Source: Monosporascus cannonballus (taxonomy: Eukaryota > Ascomycota > Sordariomycetes > Xylariales). Taken from it: a DNA stretch of 64,000 nt. Each line of letters opens with the position of its first letter. Position 1 is the stretch's first letter. The notes beneath the pieces were generated by a model. The model saw nothing but the letters and a program-made list of their open reading frames with translations. It was not told the origin of the DNA and ran no database searches. This document shows positions 49,698 through 62,800 of the stretch, piece by piece. The position numbers were made by a program, and so were the translations under genes. Where the stretch lies: assembly GCA_004154925.1 (NCBI GenBank), contig QJNS01000066.1, positions 62,001 through 126,000 on the forward strand. Direction: 5' to 3'.

Positions 49698-50119
49698 TAT
49701 AACGGCTATACGGTTTCATTAATTATTAAATTTAAGTCGTATAAATTTATATTAGCAGATGTATCAGGAAAATCTAGGTAATAAATATAATAACGTATTA
49801 TGTTTCGTAATATTAAAAGAATTTTAAATAACGAAAAAATATTACAAACGATTAATATTAATAAGTATTAATAGCTAAAGTTATTTAAATTTTAAAAATA
49901 ATAAGCATATATAGTTTTATCTTAGCTTAAGATATTTAAGCGGCTTAAACCCTTAAACTTTTTAAGCCCTTTAAATCCTCCTGCTGGCTTAAAGGGCTCA
50001 AGGTGCTTGGCACCTTGAGATCTTTGAGCCAGTTATGTAATATATTGGTTTGGGTCGGATTTAACTTTCCTTGTAGGTTCGACCGTTGATAGAGAAGCCA
50101 AGACCGTCAGGTTATAACA
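49698..50119 (-). repeat. 5' LTR of E6, U3 type B1
   Basis: Pairs with 35579-36001. The U3 contains a perfect hairpin with 10-base arms and a 3-base loop (49997-50006 and 50010-50019, CTCAAGGTGC/GCACCTTGAG) and other CTTAAG-type motifs. The right end GTTATAACA is unmutated. Confidence 0.9.
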
Positions 50120-50198
50120 ATAACCTTTCGAATAAAAGCAGTCGTTTAATTTAGATCCATCCTATCGGGGCTATATTTTATTTTTTCTAAATAAGTTA

Positions 50199-50637
50199 TG
50201 TTATGACCCAATAGTTTTGACAGGCCTAAAAGATGATTAGAACAAAAATAACACTAAACTCGATATGAAGCAAATTACATATCGGGCTTAAGGCAAACAA
50301 AAGCCTTAATACCTTAAACTTATTAAGCTATATAACACAATTAAACAATATCAAGGGTATAAAAAATCGAATGTTTTAAATAACTTAAACTAAATATTAA
50401 ATATATATAATTATTATTTTTCTAATTTAAATAATAAACATTTATTATATAACTTCGCTTTTTAAAACATATTATTTATTTTAAAACGTCATTAACTATT
50501 ATATTAATTATTAAGCGTTTAAATATATTTTGATTGATGTATTTGTATTATTCAAATTTCGCAATTAATTAAATTACCTTGCTGTTTCGTATTATAAGGT
50601 TTTTTTAATAAAACAGTTAAACTTTAAATGCTAACTT
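50199..50637 (+). repeat. Probable degraded LTR relic (U3 type B-like)
   Basis: It starts TGTTATGACCCAATAG. It has a CTTAA-rich block, then the ATATATATAATTATTATTTTTC segment resembling the pre-R region of the B LTRs, and ends with an AAGGTTTTTTTAATA...GTTAAAC stretch like mutated U5. No clear target duplication was found, so the ends are approximate. Confidence 0.4.
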
Positions 50638-51404
50638 TAATTATGAAATCGATTAACGAGTAGAATATTAAGTTTTTAATAAAGGTTTATTTCTAATAAA
50701 ACAGAGTTCAAATTTAGAATTTAAATATGATACTTTATATTAGATTTAATACGAATTAACATATTAAGACTGAAAGTTAAAAAGCCTTAGTTTCTTAACA
50801 AAAAGTTAATTTTTAAAGCTTTTATTATTGCACTCCTTTTAATAAAAAATACATATAATTAATTTGAACCTCTTATTAGAAATTATTTAAAATATTTAAA
50901 AATGAGTTAAAATACGTTTATTTAGAATTTTTTACAATTATATGAATTTCGAGAATAAACTAAAAATTAATTTTTAAAATTCTAACGAAAAATATATTAG
51001 GGTATAACAAAAGTTTTATTTATGTTAAAAATATGAATTTCGAAATATATATTAATATTTAAAAAGTTACTACTTAAAATAAAATAATACGACGATAATC
51101 GGAATATTTATATCGATATACATTTCAATGAATTAAAAAAGAATTATTAAAAATAAAATTTAAAAAGCTTCAAATTTTAGTTTTTTAAATTCTTAGATAT
51201 TAAATGTTTTAAAACTAATAATAAATTATATAAATATTATATAAAAGACACATTTTAAATTATATAAAGTGAACGGTTAAACAAAGGAAAAATACGAGAT
51301 ATAATTCATATTTTATTATAAAATGGTAATGTTTATAAGATTCTAAATGATTTAATATAAGAATAGAGCTTATTTTAAATATTATCATTACGGTAAAATA
51401 AAAA
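50638..51404. other. AT-rich stretch, nothing recognised
   Basis: No gypsy alignment, gene or clear repeat was seen. It lies between the LTR relic and the truncated end of the G fragment and may be host intergenic DNA or very old repeat. Confidence 0.4.
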
Positions 51405-54400
51405 ATGAATAAAATATTTATAAAAAGCTTAAAAAGTCGTAGTAAAGTTGGAAAACGGTTCTGCCCGGCGAGGCTGCTGCCAAACCCAAGTACGTCAAAT
51501 GTTTTAAAGACGGTGCCCTGTTTCCGACCAGTAACAAATTGTATTCCGGTTACCTGGGCCCTGCCCTTCGTAAGGAGTAGGACGCTTTTAAGTTCCTTCC
51601 GAGTCCTACGCCTAACAAATCTGACAAGCGCGCCCGCCTTTTGCCGTCGTATATTCTCCAATTGTTTTCCGATATTCCTGTGCTAATCTTCCTTAATACG
51701 CCTACTAAGGGCTGATTAACGTAGATTTCAGTAATTAAACGCAAAATCTTGTTTTCGAAGTAAAAATTCGATTTTTTCTTCATTATCTGTCGGTTTCCGA
51801 CCGGTATATAATAAGGTAATTATTTGCCAAAAGCTTAAAAGCAATTATTTAATTAAGTAATACTTCAACGTTAATATCTTAATTATATTTAAAATTATAT
51901 TTTATGATTTTGTAATTATTATACAACTGATTTCTAATTGGGTTATTATTATTTTGCGTTATATAGGTCGTCCTATTCCTTATATATATATTTAGTTTTT
52001 TTTATAATGCTTTAATATTTCAACTACGTATTCGAAATGCCTTCGGGGTTTTATGTATTCTATTCGGCAGGCCAGTATTTTTATCTAATTAAGTATTCGC
52101 GTTATTTCCGGTTATCTCTGTAGTGGAAAATATTTTTTACTATTTATTTTCAGTGTTTTTTTACTAGGTTTAATAACGTCGTTTAAACGTTTTTTGGTTT
52201 TCGATTATATTACGGTTTTAATAAGGATACCGGGAATATATTATATATCCGTTAATATTTGATAAAAAGTATTATTTTATACGCCTAAACGTTTATTCGT
52301 TTTTTAATTACAACTTAGATATAAGTAAGTACAATATTTTATTTTTAAATTAAAGTTCTTAAAAAATAAACTTATTTATTACTTTAATATAAGTTTTATA
52401 AGCATATATCGTTAATTATATTATTTTTTCCTGGGCTGCCGTTACCTTTTTCTAATATTCGAAAATTATTCGCCAAATAATTGTTATTTTTTAAAAACGT
52501 TTTATAATTTCTAATATTTATTTTTTTAGAAACTTTTAACAAAAATATTGAATTATTTTTAAAAGGTATTTATATAAGGCTTCGGACGGAAAAAGGCCGG
52601 TAAATACGTTCCGTATTTTATTACATATGAATCCCGCATTTCGTAATAACCTTTTTTAATTATTTTAATACTTATTAACACACTTAAGGAAAAAATCTTT
52701 TAAACCTAATAAATAAGTTTCGTTTACTTATTTGTTTACTGATAATAAACGGTTGATATTCTTTATTTCAATTTGCGTTTTTTTTGAAAAACTCGACCAA
52801 AAATTAATTCGTTAATAATTTATTTTTATAGCTAATAATTCCGGCTTGCGTATTAAATTTATATTTAATTTCGTCGTAAAATAATTAGATTAATTTGGTT
52901 GCGGTTAAACTTTTAACCGTAAGGATAAATAATTTTAATTTCGTAAAATGGTTGAGGATTATCAGAATTACGTCGTACTTTAACTTATTTACATTTAGGC
53001 TTTTGGAAAAACCCGTAATAAAATCTTACGAAATTTTTTAGAAAAGTTATTTAGATAATGATAAGGGCTTTATCTGTCCATATATTTTATAACGTTATTT
53101 TATTATGTTTTAGTAATTCGGATATTATTTAATATATTTTCGAAAGTTATTCGCTATATTCTTTTAATACAACCTTCTGATTATTAGTTTTAGTATACGA
53201 ATATATTCTATATGTTTTACCTTTTGATTATTATGGTATTAGTTAATCAACTATTTTCGTAAAATACTTTATATTAAGATTACGAATTTATTTTCGTAAT
53301 ATAAAATTTATTTAAGTCTAGGAAATATTTCCTTTTTGTTTTGGCTTAACGTCCAATTGTTTGTATTAATTCTATAATATTTAAACTTTTAGTTTGTCGT
53401 TTTGGAACTTAATCGTAAAACTATTGGAAAATTTTCGGCTGTATTATTATTTGATTTTTAGCCAGTTTTTTTGTTAGAAAACGTAAAACATTTTTAGTAT
53501 AAATAGTAACTTCAGTAATAATTTCGTTTTTTCTAGAATTTTCAAAATCCGATCATAATACGGTTATAATTTGCAGTTACCGTTATTTAACCGGTAATAA
53601 TATTATTATTCCGATTTACACTTATATTATTATTCGTATATAATAAATTTAGCAAATATGTAATTTTTATTTTTTTTCCTTAGTAAGTCTTTTATAATCA
53701 TATAATAAAGATTTTCTGCTTTTTTTACGCGGATAATAATTACTTTAATTTCCGCTACCTAAAATCTATTTGAAAATTTTATAAAGAACGAATTTTGCGT
53801 TATTTTTATAAGGCCTTTTGCCCTTTTATAATGTTCTAAGTTACGCTATATATTTGCAATTATTTTTCGCACGTTTTTCCGCGTGGTATTCGTAAGTTCG
53901 AATTTTTTATATAACGTAGAAATTACGTTTCCATACGCGATTTTCTTTAATATGTAATCAGAATGTTTTAATAATCTATTTGTCGAATTGGCGGTATTCG
54001 ATCGGTATTAGATTTTAAAATTAAATTACGTAAAGCCGTAAACCCATTAAGTTAACCTTCTTTTAAGGTTATTTACTAGCGCCTTTATTAAAGTTTTTAA
54101 CGTTATATAATGGATAAATATTAACAACTTTTTTCCGTATTTTTAAAGTATTACCGTTAAAAGTTTAGGCTTTTTATAATCGTTAATTATTTTTATTACT
54201 TTATAATATACCGTTTTTCGGTTGGATTTAGCATTTGCAATTAATATGTAATTAGGCGTTAATATTTTTCCTATTTTTATAAAAATATTCTTAATGTAGC
54301 TTTTATGAAGGTATTTATTTTAACCTTAGTATTTTTAATATTATCTTAATGTCGGAAATTAATCGCCGATTCACAAGTATTTTTTAAATTTCGGAACGCC

Positions 54401-54422
54401 TTTTTATCGTTTTCGAGTTATC
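51405..54422 (-). mobile_element. Truncated family G element fragment
   Basis: A minus-strand fragment aligning with element G from RNase H (54300-54422 matches G 44491-44560) through integrase and chromodomain to the post-pol region. LTRs and gag are missing on this side; E7 cuts it at 54423. The patch at 51405-51830 has near-normal composition and reads through over 90 codons on the pol strand (for example GKRRARLSDLLGVGLGRN), whereas the homologous DNA in G (47060-47480) is RIP-mutated. The product is not recognised. Confidence 0.8.
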
Positions 54423-54776
54423 TATCATGACCCAACAAACCACGGTCTGCAGAAACGGTCTGCTATAACCCAACCACAAAGTGCGTAGTGGGGCGGATTA
54501 CGTGATGGATTACCAACTTACTGGTGGTAAGCCAGTAAGCCGGATTACCAACTTACTGGTTGTGATCTAGCGAGCCGAATTAAGATATATACGCTTATTA
54601 TTTCTATAATTTAGATAGCTTTAGTTTATAATAATAATATGTTACTTAGAATACTTTTGGTCTTATAAGACGTAATACGATTACTGTATTTATTATTTAG
54701 ATTTTTACGATATTTTTATTAATATAAATCTGTATAACTAAGGTTTAATAGTTGCTTAAACCCTTTAGCCGTTATA
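54423..54776 (+). repeat. 5' LTR of E7, U3 type A
   Basis: It starts TATCATGACCCAACAAACC and ends AGCCGTTATA. It contains TTACGTGA (54498-54505), a direct repeat GGATTACCAACTTACTGGT (54507-54525, 54542-54560) and the inverted pair CTTACTGG/CCAGTAAG (54517-54524, 54532-54539). Confidence 0.9.
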
Positions 54777-54833
54777 CGTTATAAGCTTTTATTTAATAAT
54801 ACCATTAAACCTTGAACAATATCCATTAACGTT

Positions 54834-57105
54834 ATGTTTATTAGTAAGCAGCCCGAATAACTTATTTACCAGATTTTTGATTACCCGGATATTGGAATGA
54901 AATCCGAAAAAAAGCTTCGTTTTTTTTGCGAAGAAGTTTTTCGACGTTTGGATGCCATAAATAAGCGCATTTTTTAACTTAAAAGAGATAATAATAATCT
55001 TATGACGTTTCTTAAGCTGCTTACGAGAAGCTTAAAGAAAAGGGAAAAGTTTCTGAGATTCAGAAATCTTTTTAAGTAAGTTAGGTTATTTAGCTGAACT
55101 TTACCAAGAAATTAGGAAAGATTTTTAAACTTTTTAAATCGGAATTTTTCGAGGAAATCTTAATTAAGTTATAACTGTTCTTAATTTAATACGGAGCATA
55201 CTTCGGGTACTTTTTTATTTGATTTGTTATGTCTATTGTATAAGTCGAATTTGCAGTTAGAGGATTTACCGGAAATGCGGCTATTTAGTTCGAGCCCGTT
55301 ATAAGAAAATACGTTATCCAGTTAGTCGAAAAACGAAACCCAAAGGTAGTACAAGTTTATAGTGATTATAAATAATTTGAGCAAATATTAACGAAGGTTT
55401 TTAGAATAATAAACGAAAAGATAAAAGCCGAAATATAGATTTAGTAGTTACGATAAAAAGGATTAATATCCAGTTACGGTAGTACGTTAGTTCAGTTAAC
55501 AATTAAGTTGAACTAGGGATAAGAAATATTAATAGCTAAGTTTTTCGACGGCTTGAAAAAGAAAGTATAAGAAAAACTTTTCAAGTTTAATCGGCCTGAT
55601 TATTTATCGGATTATATTATTATGGTGGTTAAGATTAACGACCGATAATATGCATGGCGTATTAAAGATACCAAAGGAAAAAATGATAACAAACGCCGAT
55701 ATATGGCTAATACCAGCGTTTTTCGACGTAATAATATTTTTTACAGCATAGAACCAGAACCTATAGAACTGGGAGCTATTTATAGAAAGGATTGGAGCCA
55801 AATTAAGTGGTATAATTGTAACAAAATAGGATGTAAGATATTGTAATGTAAAATATTTAAGAAGCCTTGTTAAGATAATTAAAAACCAATACCTAAGAGA
55901 TAATCTAAAAAAAACTAAAAGGACGGAGGCAAATTTATTAATATAATTTAGCCTAAATTTATATTAGGTACTTTAAGGCGAAAGGTTTAATAAGGAATAC
56001 AAAAAGCCAGAAAACCAGCATAATAGGTATTACGAGCATAATAAAAAGTATTATAAGGATGGTTATATAAGTATTAAAATTGGATAAAAAACTTTATTGC
56101 GGAACCCCAGATCGATATAGTAAAATATATGCCATATATTGCCGATAACAAAAATATCCCGATTACAAAATATGGAAATAGTACATTCACGAACGAATTA
56201 CCCGTATGTATTACGAGAGATTGGATTTTCCAAACCGTACCGGAAATAATAAGGACGATAAATAATAATATTAACATTTTCGAATCATAGCCCCAGAAAA
56301 CGTCCAGTAGTTGGCCGAAGTAAAAAGCGGGCCCGAAAAGAATAATGCTTGTAGGAAAACTCTTTTTGTTATTATGGATAATATGATTACCAAACGGAAA
56401 AGAAGTTGATTTAACGTATAATAGAAAAGGATTACGAGAAAGTTATTACGGACCTTTATTTTCAGTTGGTATTTATTACAAATCCTGAGAAAAAGAAAGT
56501 TATAAAAAAAGAAATACGTTAATTGACAGAAGATTTCTAGAAGGATAGTTAGGATAAAGGATAATAAGATATAGTGGCAAATATAAAAATATAATTTATT
56601 CGATAAGAAAAGCAATTATAACAAAACCAAAAATAGTTAATATAGTTTGAAGGAATAATATGCCGGTAATAACGATAAATATAACAGCTTAATACGCTAA
56701 ACGAAAAAATATCCGCAAAGATCGATAAATTGAAATAGAAATTAAAAAAAGAAAGTTATTTATAAAAAAGCTATAAGATAATAAAACCTAAAAAATTAAA
56801 GAAAGTTTTTACGAAAGGTTTTAAATACGATAATAAAAAACGTTAATAACTTTATTATTTTGGATATACGAATCGGAACGTACTGGTATACCGTAATGGT
56901 AAATTACGAAGCTTTAAGCGGGAATTATATTGTACCGGATATGGTTAAGAAGCTTAAACTGCCATAGAAATATAAGTTAAAACCTTATATAACGACGAAT
57001 ACCGAAAATTAGAAATTTGTATACGATAACGGAAAATTTATATGTAAAATTAATTACCCCGAGATTTTTATTTAAAAATTATATTAAATAATTAATTTCG
57101 ATATC
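54834..57105 (+). pseudogene. gag and protease remnant of E7
   Basis: ATG at 54834 (MFISKQPE), then a gag shared with E4 in its N-terminal part and with D downstream. At 56899-56913 the protease active site reads VNYEA where the family pattern predicts V-D-C-G-A, which fits three G-to-A changes. D interrupts the frame after 57105. The 114-codon open frame at 56271-56615 on the other strand is a shadow. Confidence 0.78.
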
Positions 57106-57476
57106 TGTTACGACCCAACCCAAGATCGGCCACGAAAACGGTCGGACCCACAAAAGAGTCACGTGATTTGGATCTCTCTTGGCATCAAGATCCAAATGAA
57201 TCCATACAGAACCAACCGAATCCAATGGCATTAGATCTGTAATAACGTCAAAGATCCAATAAAAATCCAATTAACTTATAAAAAATATATACGCCCATTA
57301 TTTCGATAATCTAGATAACATTAGCTTGCAATATAATATCGTTACCTAAGGCACCCTTAGCATTACGAGACATTATACGTTACTATATTTATTGCTTAGA
57401 TTCCTACGATACTTCTATTAACATAAACCCGTCGACTTAAGGTTTAATAATTGGTTAAACCCCATAACTTATTATA
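57106..57476 (+). repeat. 5' LTR of element D
   Basis: It starts TGTTACGACCCAACCC. TCACGTGA is at 57159-57166. The U3 is nearly unmutated, while U5 next to the internal region is mutated (ends ATTATA). The AGCTTGCAAT segment at 57323-57332 is complementary, allowing RIP-type pairs, to the sequence just after the LTR. Confidence 0.93.
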
Positions 57477-57536
57477 CGTTACAAGTTTTTATTTAATAGT
57501 ATTATCAAACTTTAAGCAATACTTAATACTGTCAAA

Positions 57537-60500
57537 ATGTCGACCAGCACTTAGGAAACCCTTATTCAACAGCTTTAGGCTTGAATTCGGAAGCTAAAAA
57601 AAAAAGTTCGATAACTTAGGGTTACGTTATTTGCCCAACCCTTTTTCGCCTGTATGAAACCTAAAAAGCCGGAACCTTACGATAAAAAAGGTAACCTTCA
57701 AAATTTTTTTAACATAGATACGAATTTATTTTCGTTTCCTAAATCTTAGCGACCTAGCGGCTATAATCCTAATAGTAAAAGCATACCTAATAAGGAATAC
57801 GGTTAATTAATTTAAGCTTATTTTAAGAAATTTCCTAAAAATAAAAAAAATAAATAAGGAAAAGTTTATTAACAAAAGTTTTTTAACTTATATTAATTTC
57901 GAAAATAAAGTACGCGATAATTTCGGCAATCCGAATAAAAAATAATTAACGGTTTAATAATTCTTATAATTCCGATAAAAAGGGCCCGCGTCCAAATACG
58001 CCGTAACCTTTAAAAGATTTGCGGCTAAGGCGGGATAAGGAAACGATAAAATTAACGCCTTTATCGATATATTTCATAAAAGGCTAAAAAATAATATAAA
58101 GGATAAGATTATTCGGATCGAACGATTAATTACCTTAAACCGGTATATTACAAAAATAATCAAAATTAATAACCGATAATTTAAAAAACGATAAAAAAAA
58201 TAATACGTTTTATTTTCGGGATACAAATTTAACGAGGGGAAAAAAAAAACATACCCTTTATTTTTTATGGAACGGCGCCAGGACCTATGGAACGCGGCGT
58301 TACCCATAAATAAAATTAAAGCCAAATTAAGTGCTTTAATTACGGCAAAATGGGACATAAGGCTTATAAATACAAGAAACCCAAGAAACTACGATAAGAT
58401 AACTGGATCCTTATACCGGAAAAATAATCCAGGAATAATTAAGGAAACGACAGTAAAATTATTAACATAATTTAAGCCAAGTATATATCAGGCTTACGAC
58501 AAAAGGTCTAACCGGGATTATTACGATAAGAAATTCGACAAGGAATATAAAAAGCCAGAAAGCTGGGCTAGCAGGTACTGTAAATATAGCAAAAAGCGTT
58601 ATAAAGATAATTACGTAAATATTAAAATTAAATAAAAAAGGATTATTCCGGAAAACTTAATTAATACGGCAAAATACATACTATATATTGTCGACGACGA
58701 AAATATCCCGATTACGAAAAATGGAAATAATATATTTATATATAAATTACCTATATATATTATGAAGGATTTGATTTTCCAAACCGTACTGGGCATAATA
58801 AAAATAATAAGCAATAATATCGACAATTTCGAATCATAATCTCAAAAAATATCTAATAGCTGGCCGAAACAAAAAGTTAGCCTAAAGAAAAATAATACCT
58901 GTAAAAAAACACTTTTTGTTATTATAAATAATATAATTATTAAACGGAAAAAAAGTTAATTTAACGTACGGTAAAAAAACATTATTAGAAAGTTATTACG
59001 GACCTTTATTTTTAATTGGTATTTATTACAAATCTTTCCAAAAAAGGCTATTAAAGAAAAAATACGTTAATTTATAGAAAATTTTTAAAACGATAACCAA
59101 AACGACGTATAATGAGATATAATCGCAAATATAAAAAATAATTTATTTAATAAGGAAAAAACTTATAAAAAAACTAGGAACAATTAATACGACTGGAAAA
59201 AACAATATGCCGGCAATAACGACAAATATAATAATTTAACGCGTTAAATAAAAAATATAAGTAAGGTTTAACAAATTTAAACAGGAATTAAAAGAAAAAG
59301 GTTACCTGTAAAAAAGTTGCAGAATAACGAAACCTAAAGGAGTTAAAAGGAATTCCTTAAAAAGGTTTTAAACGTAATAATAAGAAACGTTAACGACTTT
59401 ATTACCTTGGAAATACGAATCGGAACGTACTGGTATATTGTAATAATAAATTGCGGAACTTTAGGCGGAAATTATATTGCACCAGATATGGTTAATAAGT
59501 GTAAATTATTATGGATATATAAATTAAAACTTTACATAATAACCAATATCGAAGGTTAAGAATTGGCTTACGATAATAAAAAAATTATATTCGAAATTAA
59601 TTACTTTAAGATTTTTGTCCAAGGACGATACCAGACGGTTAATTTCGATATCGCTTTATTTGGGAATTACGATATAATTTTAAAATTAGCATGAATACGG
59701 TAATACAGAATTTTAATTAACAGAAAAACTAGCCAGGTAAATTTCGTTTTACTCCCTATTAACAAACAAAAAACAAATTAAAATATTGATATTCGATCGA
59801 AAATAACTACGAATATAAGCATAAAAATACGATAAATACTTTATTACCCAAAAAAACAAAATATAAAAAAACGGGTATCAAAACAAAAATACGACGTATC
59901 GTTATTATTATTAAAGCGAAATTAAATCAATTAAATAATAATTTAAAATGACAAAAATAGCAGGCTAAAAAATCAAAAAATCTAATTAATATATTATTAC
60001 AATATTACAAATACGAATAGCTTCTTAAAAAAGAGCTTGATACGAAATTACCAGAATATAACGAATAAGATCATAAAATAATCCTTAAGAAAAAATCTTT
60101 AATAAAGTTTTATCCCATTTATAACTTTAATAAGGATAAATTACGTATTTTTAGAGAATACCTAAAAGATCGGCTATAAAAAAAATAAATTCAACCTTCA
60201 AAATTACCAGCAAAATACCATATGTTTTTCGTACTTAAGAAAAATAAGAAATTATAATTTATAGTTAACTATTAATAATTAAACGATATTATTCTTAAAA
60301 ATTAAATATTATTACCCTTAATTACGGAAATAAAAGACCGATTTTACGAAACCAAATAATTTATAATATTTGATTTCAGAAATAAATATAACTTTATTAA
60401 AATTAAAAAAAGATACGAATAAAAAATAGTTTTCAAAATGAAATACAGATTATTGAATATTTAATGATATTAATAAAACTTATAAACGTATTAGTAATTT

Positions 60501-62800
60501 TCTAGCGAATAATAAATTATATACTGCCAAAATACCTTAATATTTTTATTGTTTGCTATCTCGACAATATTCTCATTTTTTCAAAAACGGAAAAAATATA
60601 TATAGAATACGTTCATAAAGTTCTTTAAGCGTTATGGGATATAAAGCTACTTATTAACGCAAAAAGAAATCAGTTCCATATACAAAAAATAAAATATTTG
60701 GGATATATTATTATTTTGGGATATATTAAAATAAACCCCAAAAAAATCGCTATAATCAAAAAATAACAGATATTATCAATGGTTAAGAAAGTACAAACAT
60801 TCCTTGGATTCGCCAATTACTACAGGAAATTTATTCGAAACTTTAGCAAAATAACTATATTTCTAATAAACCTTGCGAAAAAAAAATTTCAAATAAACGC
60901 AAAATACGGAAAAACTATTTCAGGATATTAAGAACGTAATTATTAAAAAACTAGTATTAATTATATACGATTTAAACCGCCCCGTTAAATTAAAAACCAA
61001 TATTTCGGATTACGCGTTGGAGGTAGTAATCGAATAACGAAATAATTAAGGTAAATTACAGCTTATTATATTCTTTATGTACAAAATATAAGAAACCGAA
61101 TTTAATTACGGTATTTTAGATAAGGAGTTTATGGCTATTATTATAGCATTTCGGGAATTTATGCATTTTTTAAAAAAAAGCTTATATTAGGTTAAGGTTT
61201 ATACGGATTATCAAAGTTTTACCCAATTTATTATAATTAAAAAACTTATAGGACGATAATTAAAATATGCGGAAAAATTAACCAACTTCGATTTTGTTAT
61301 TATTTACAAAAAAGGATGAAAAAACGGCAAAGCAAATATTTTAAGTAGGCGACCAAATTTCGAAAAGAAATTGGTTAAAATTAATTATATAATTTTTAAT
61401 ATTATTATAAAAGAACATTTACGTTTACGACAAATTTTGATAATTCGAGCAATACTTTGCGATATATACCAGAAAATTTAATAATATAATAATAATTTTC
61501 TAAAAAATTAAAAAACGGATAAAATATAAATTTTAAAGGAATACCAGAAAGATTTAATACGAAATATATACGAATATTAATTACATCAATATCTAAGGAT
61601 CCATAAAATCTTAAAAATATTTTAACGTATATATTCTTTTTTTAAAATAAAATTAACGATATAAAAAATTATACGGCAATACGATATTTGCGTTAAAACA
61701 AAGATTTGACGACAAAAGCCATACGGAAAATTATAACCGTTATTAGTTGCAAAATAACCATGGTATTTAATTATATTTAATTTTTTTACCAAATTTCTTA
61801 TATTAAAAAATTTAATTACGGGAATATATTATGATAATATTTTCGTAATCGTCGACCGATTTACGAAATTTTCTTATTTTTTACTAGTTTATAAGGATAT
61901 TAACGCCGAACAATTAGTATTTATTTTTTTTAAATATATTTTTAATATATACGGATTATTAATAAAAGTTATATCAAATAAAGGATTAACTTTCGTATTA
62001 AACTTTTGGCGAAGTCTTATGGCATAAATCGGCTTAAATTATAAGTTATTTAACGTATTTAAACTATAATTAAATAAATAGATAAAACGAATAAATCAAA
62101 CTTTAAAAATTTATATACGATATTACATTAATTACGAATAAAATAATTAGGTTAAGAAATTATTAATCTTATAGCCAACTTATAATACTAGTTATTACAA
62201 AAATATCAAAATAATACCTGTAAACGCAAATTTTGGTTTTATTTTAAAAGTTTATAAGAAAGTACGTAATAACGGTCCAATTAATATTAAAATAATTTTT
62301 ACGTTAAAATAATTACGATAGTTATATTAAAAGATAAAAATAAAACTGGAATTTGTACGAAATTAAATAAATAAATATTATAACCAGAAGAAATTAAAAA
62401 GATTAACTTTCGAAAAAGGGGAAATAATTTTCCTCGCTACAAAAAATATTTAAATAAAACGACCTAGCAAAAATTTCGATTTCAAATATATCGGTCCATA
62501 TAAAATCGCCAAGAAAATCTCAGAAAATAATTACCAATTGGAATTTCTACCAAAAGTTAAATTTTATCTAATTTTTTACGTTTTTGTATTTAAATTAGCA
62601 GAAAATATAATTAAAATATATACGGCATAGAACGATATGGAAATAAAAAACGAATAGGTATACGAGGTGGAAAAAATTCTTAATATACGAAAATAAAACG
62701 GACTTACTTAATATCTGATTAAATAAAAAAAGCACCTAAACTTTAAAAACATTTGAGAACCCGCCAAGAACCTTATTGGCGCCTAATGCCTATTAAAAAA
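57537..62800 (+). pseudogene. gag-pol remnant of element D
   Basis: Gag ATG at 57537 (ATGTCGACCAGCACT), with the second-line segment KPEKPEP-type near 57660. The protease motif at 59449-59460 reads N-C-G-T (Asp lost). The RT box at 60557-60568 reads [22 protein letters not shown] lies at about 60800-60850. The RNase H TNISDYALE segment is near 61000, with integrase about 61430-62450. Stops are spread throughout. It overlaps the antisense ORF near 62775. Confidence 0.83.

Larger units (their letters stand above)
35579..50119 (-). mobile_element. Ty3/gypsy element E6, interrupted by a solo LTR and element G
   Basis: A minus-strand element with U3 type B1 LTRs of 423 and 422 bases and a perfect duplication ATAAC (35574-35578, 50120-50124). 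Its own sequence is 35579-41301 plus 49096-50119. It landed beside the gene island. The YLDD box is intact, so mutation is lighter than in E1-E4. The solo LTR splits its gag. Confidence 0.93.

Noticed and set aside
51260..51786. Overlapping frames of 133, 93 and 77 codons taken as separate genes
   Set aside because: Alignment with element G shows this is its post-pol region. One element segment explains all of them.
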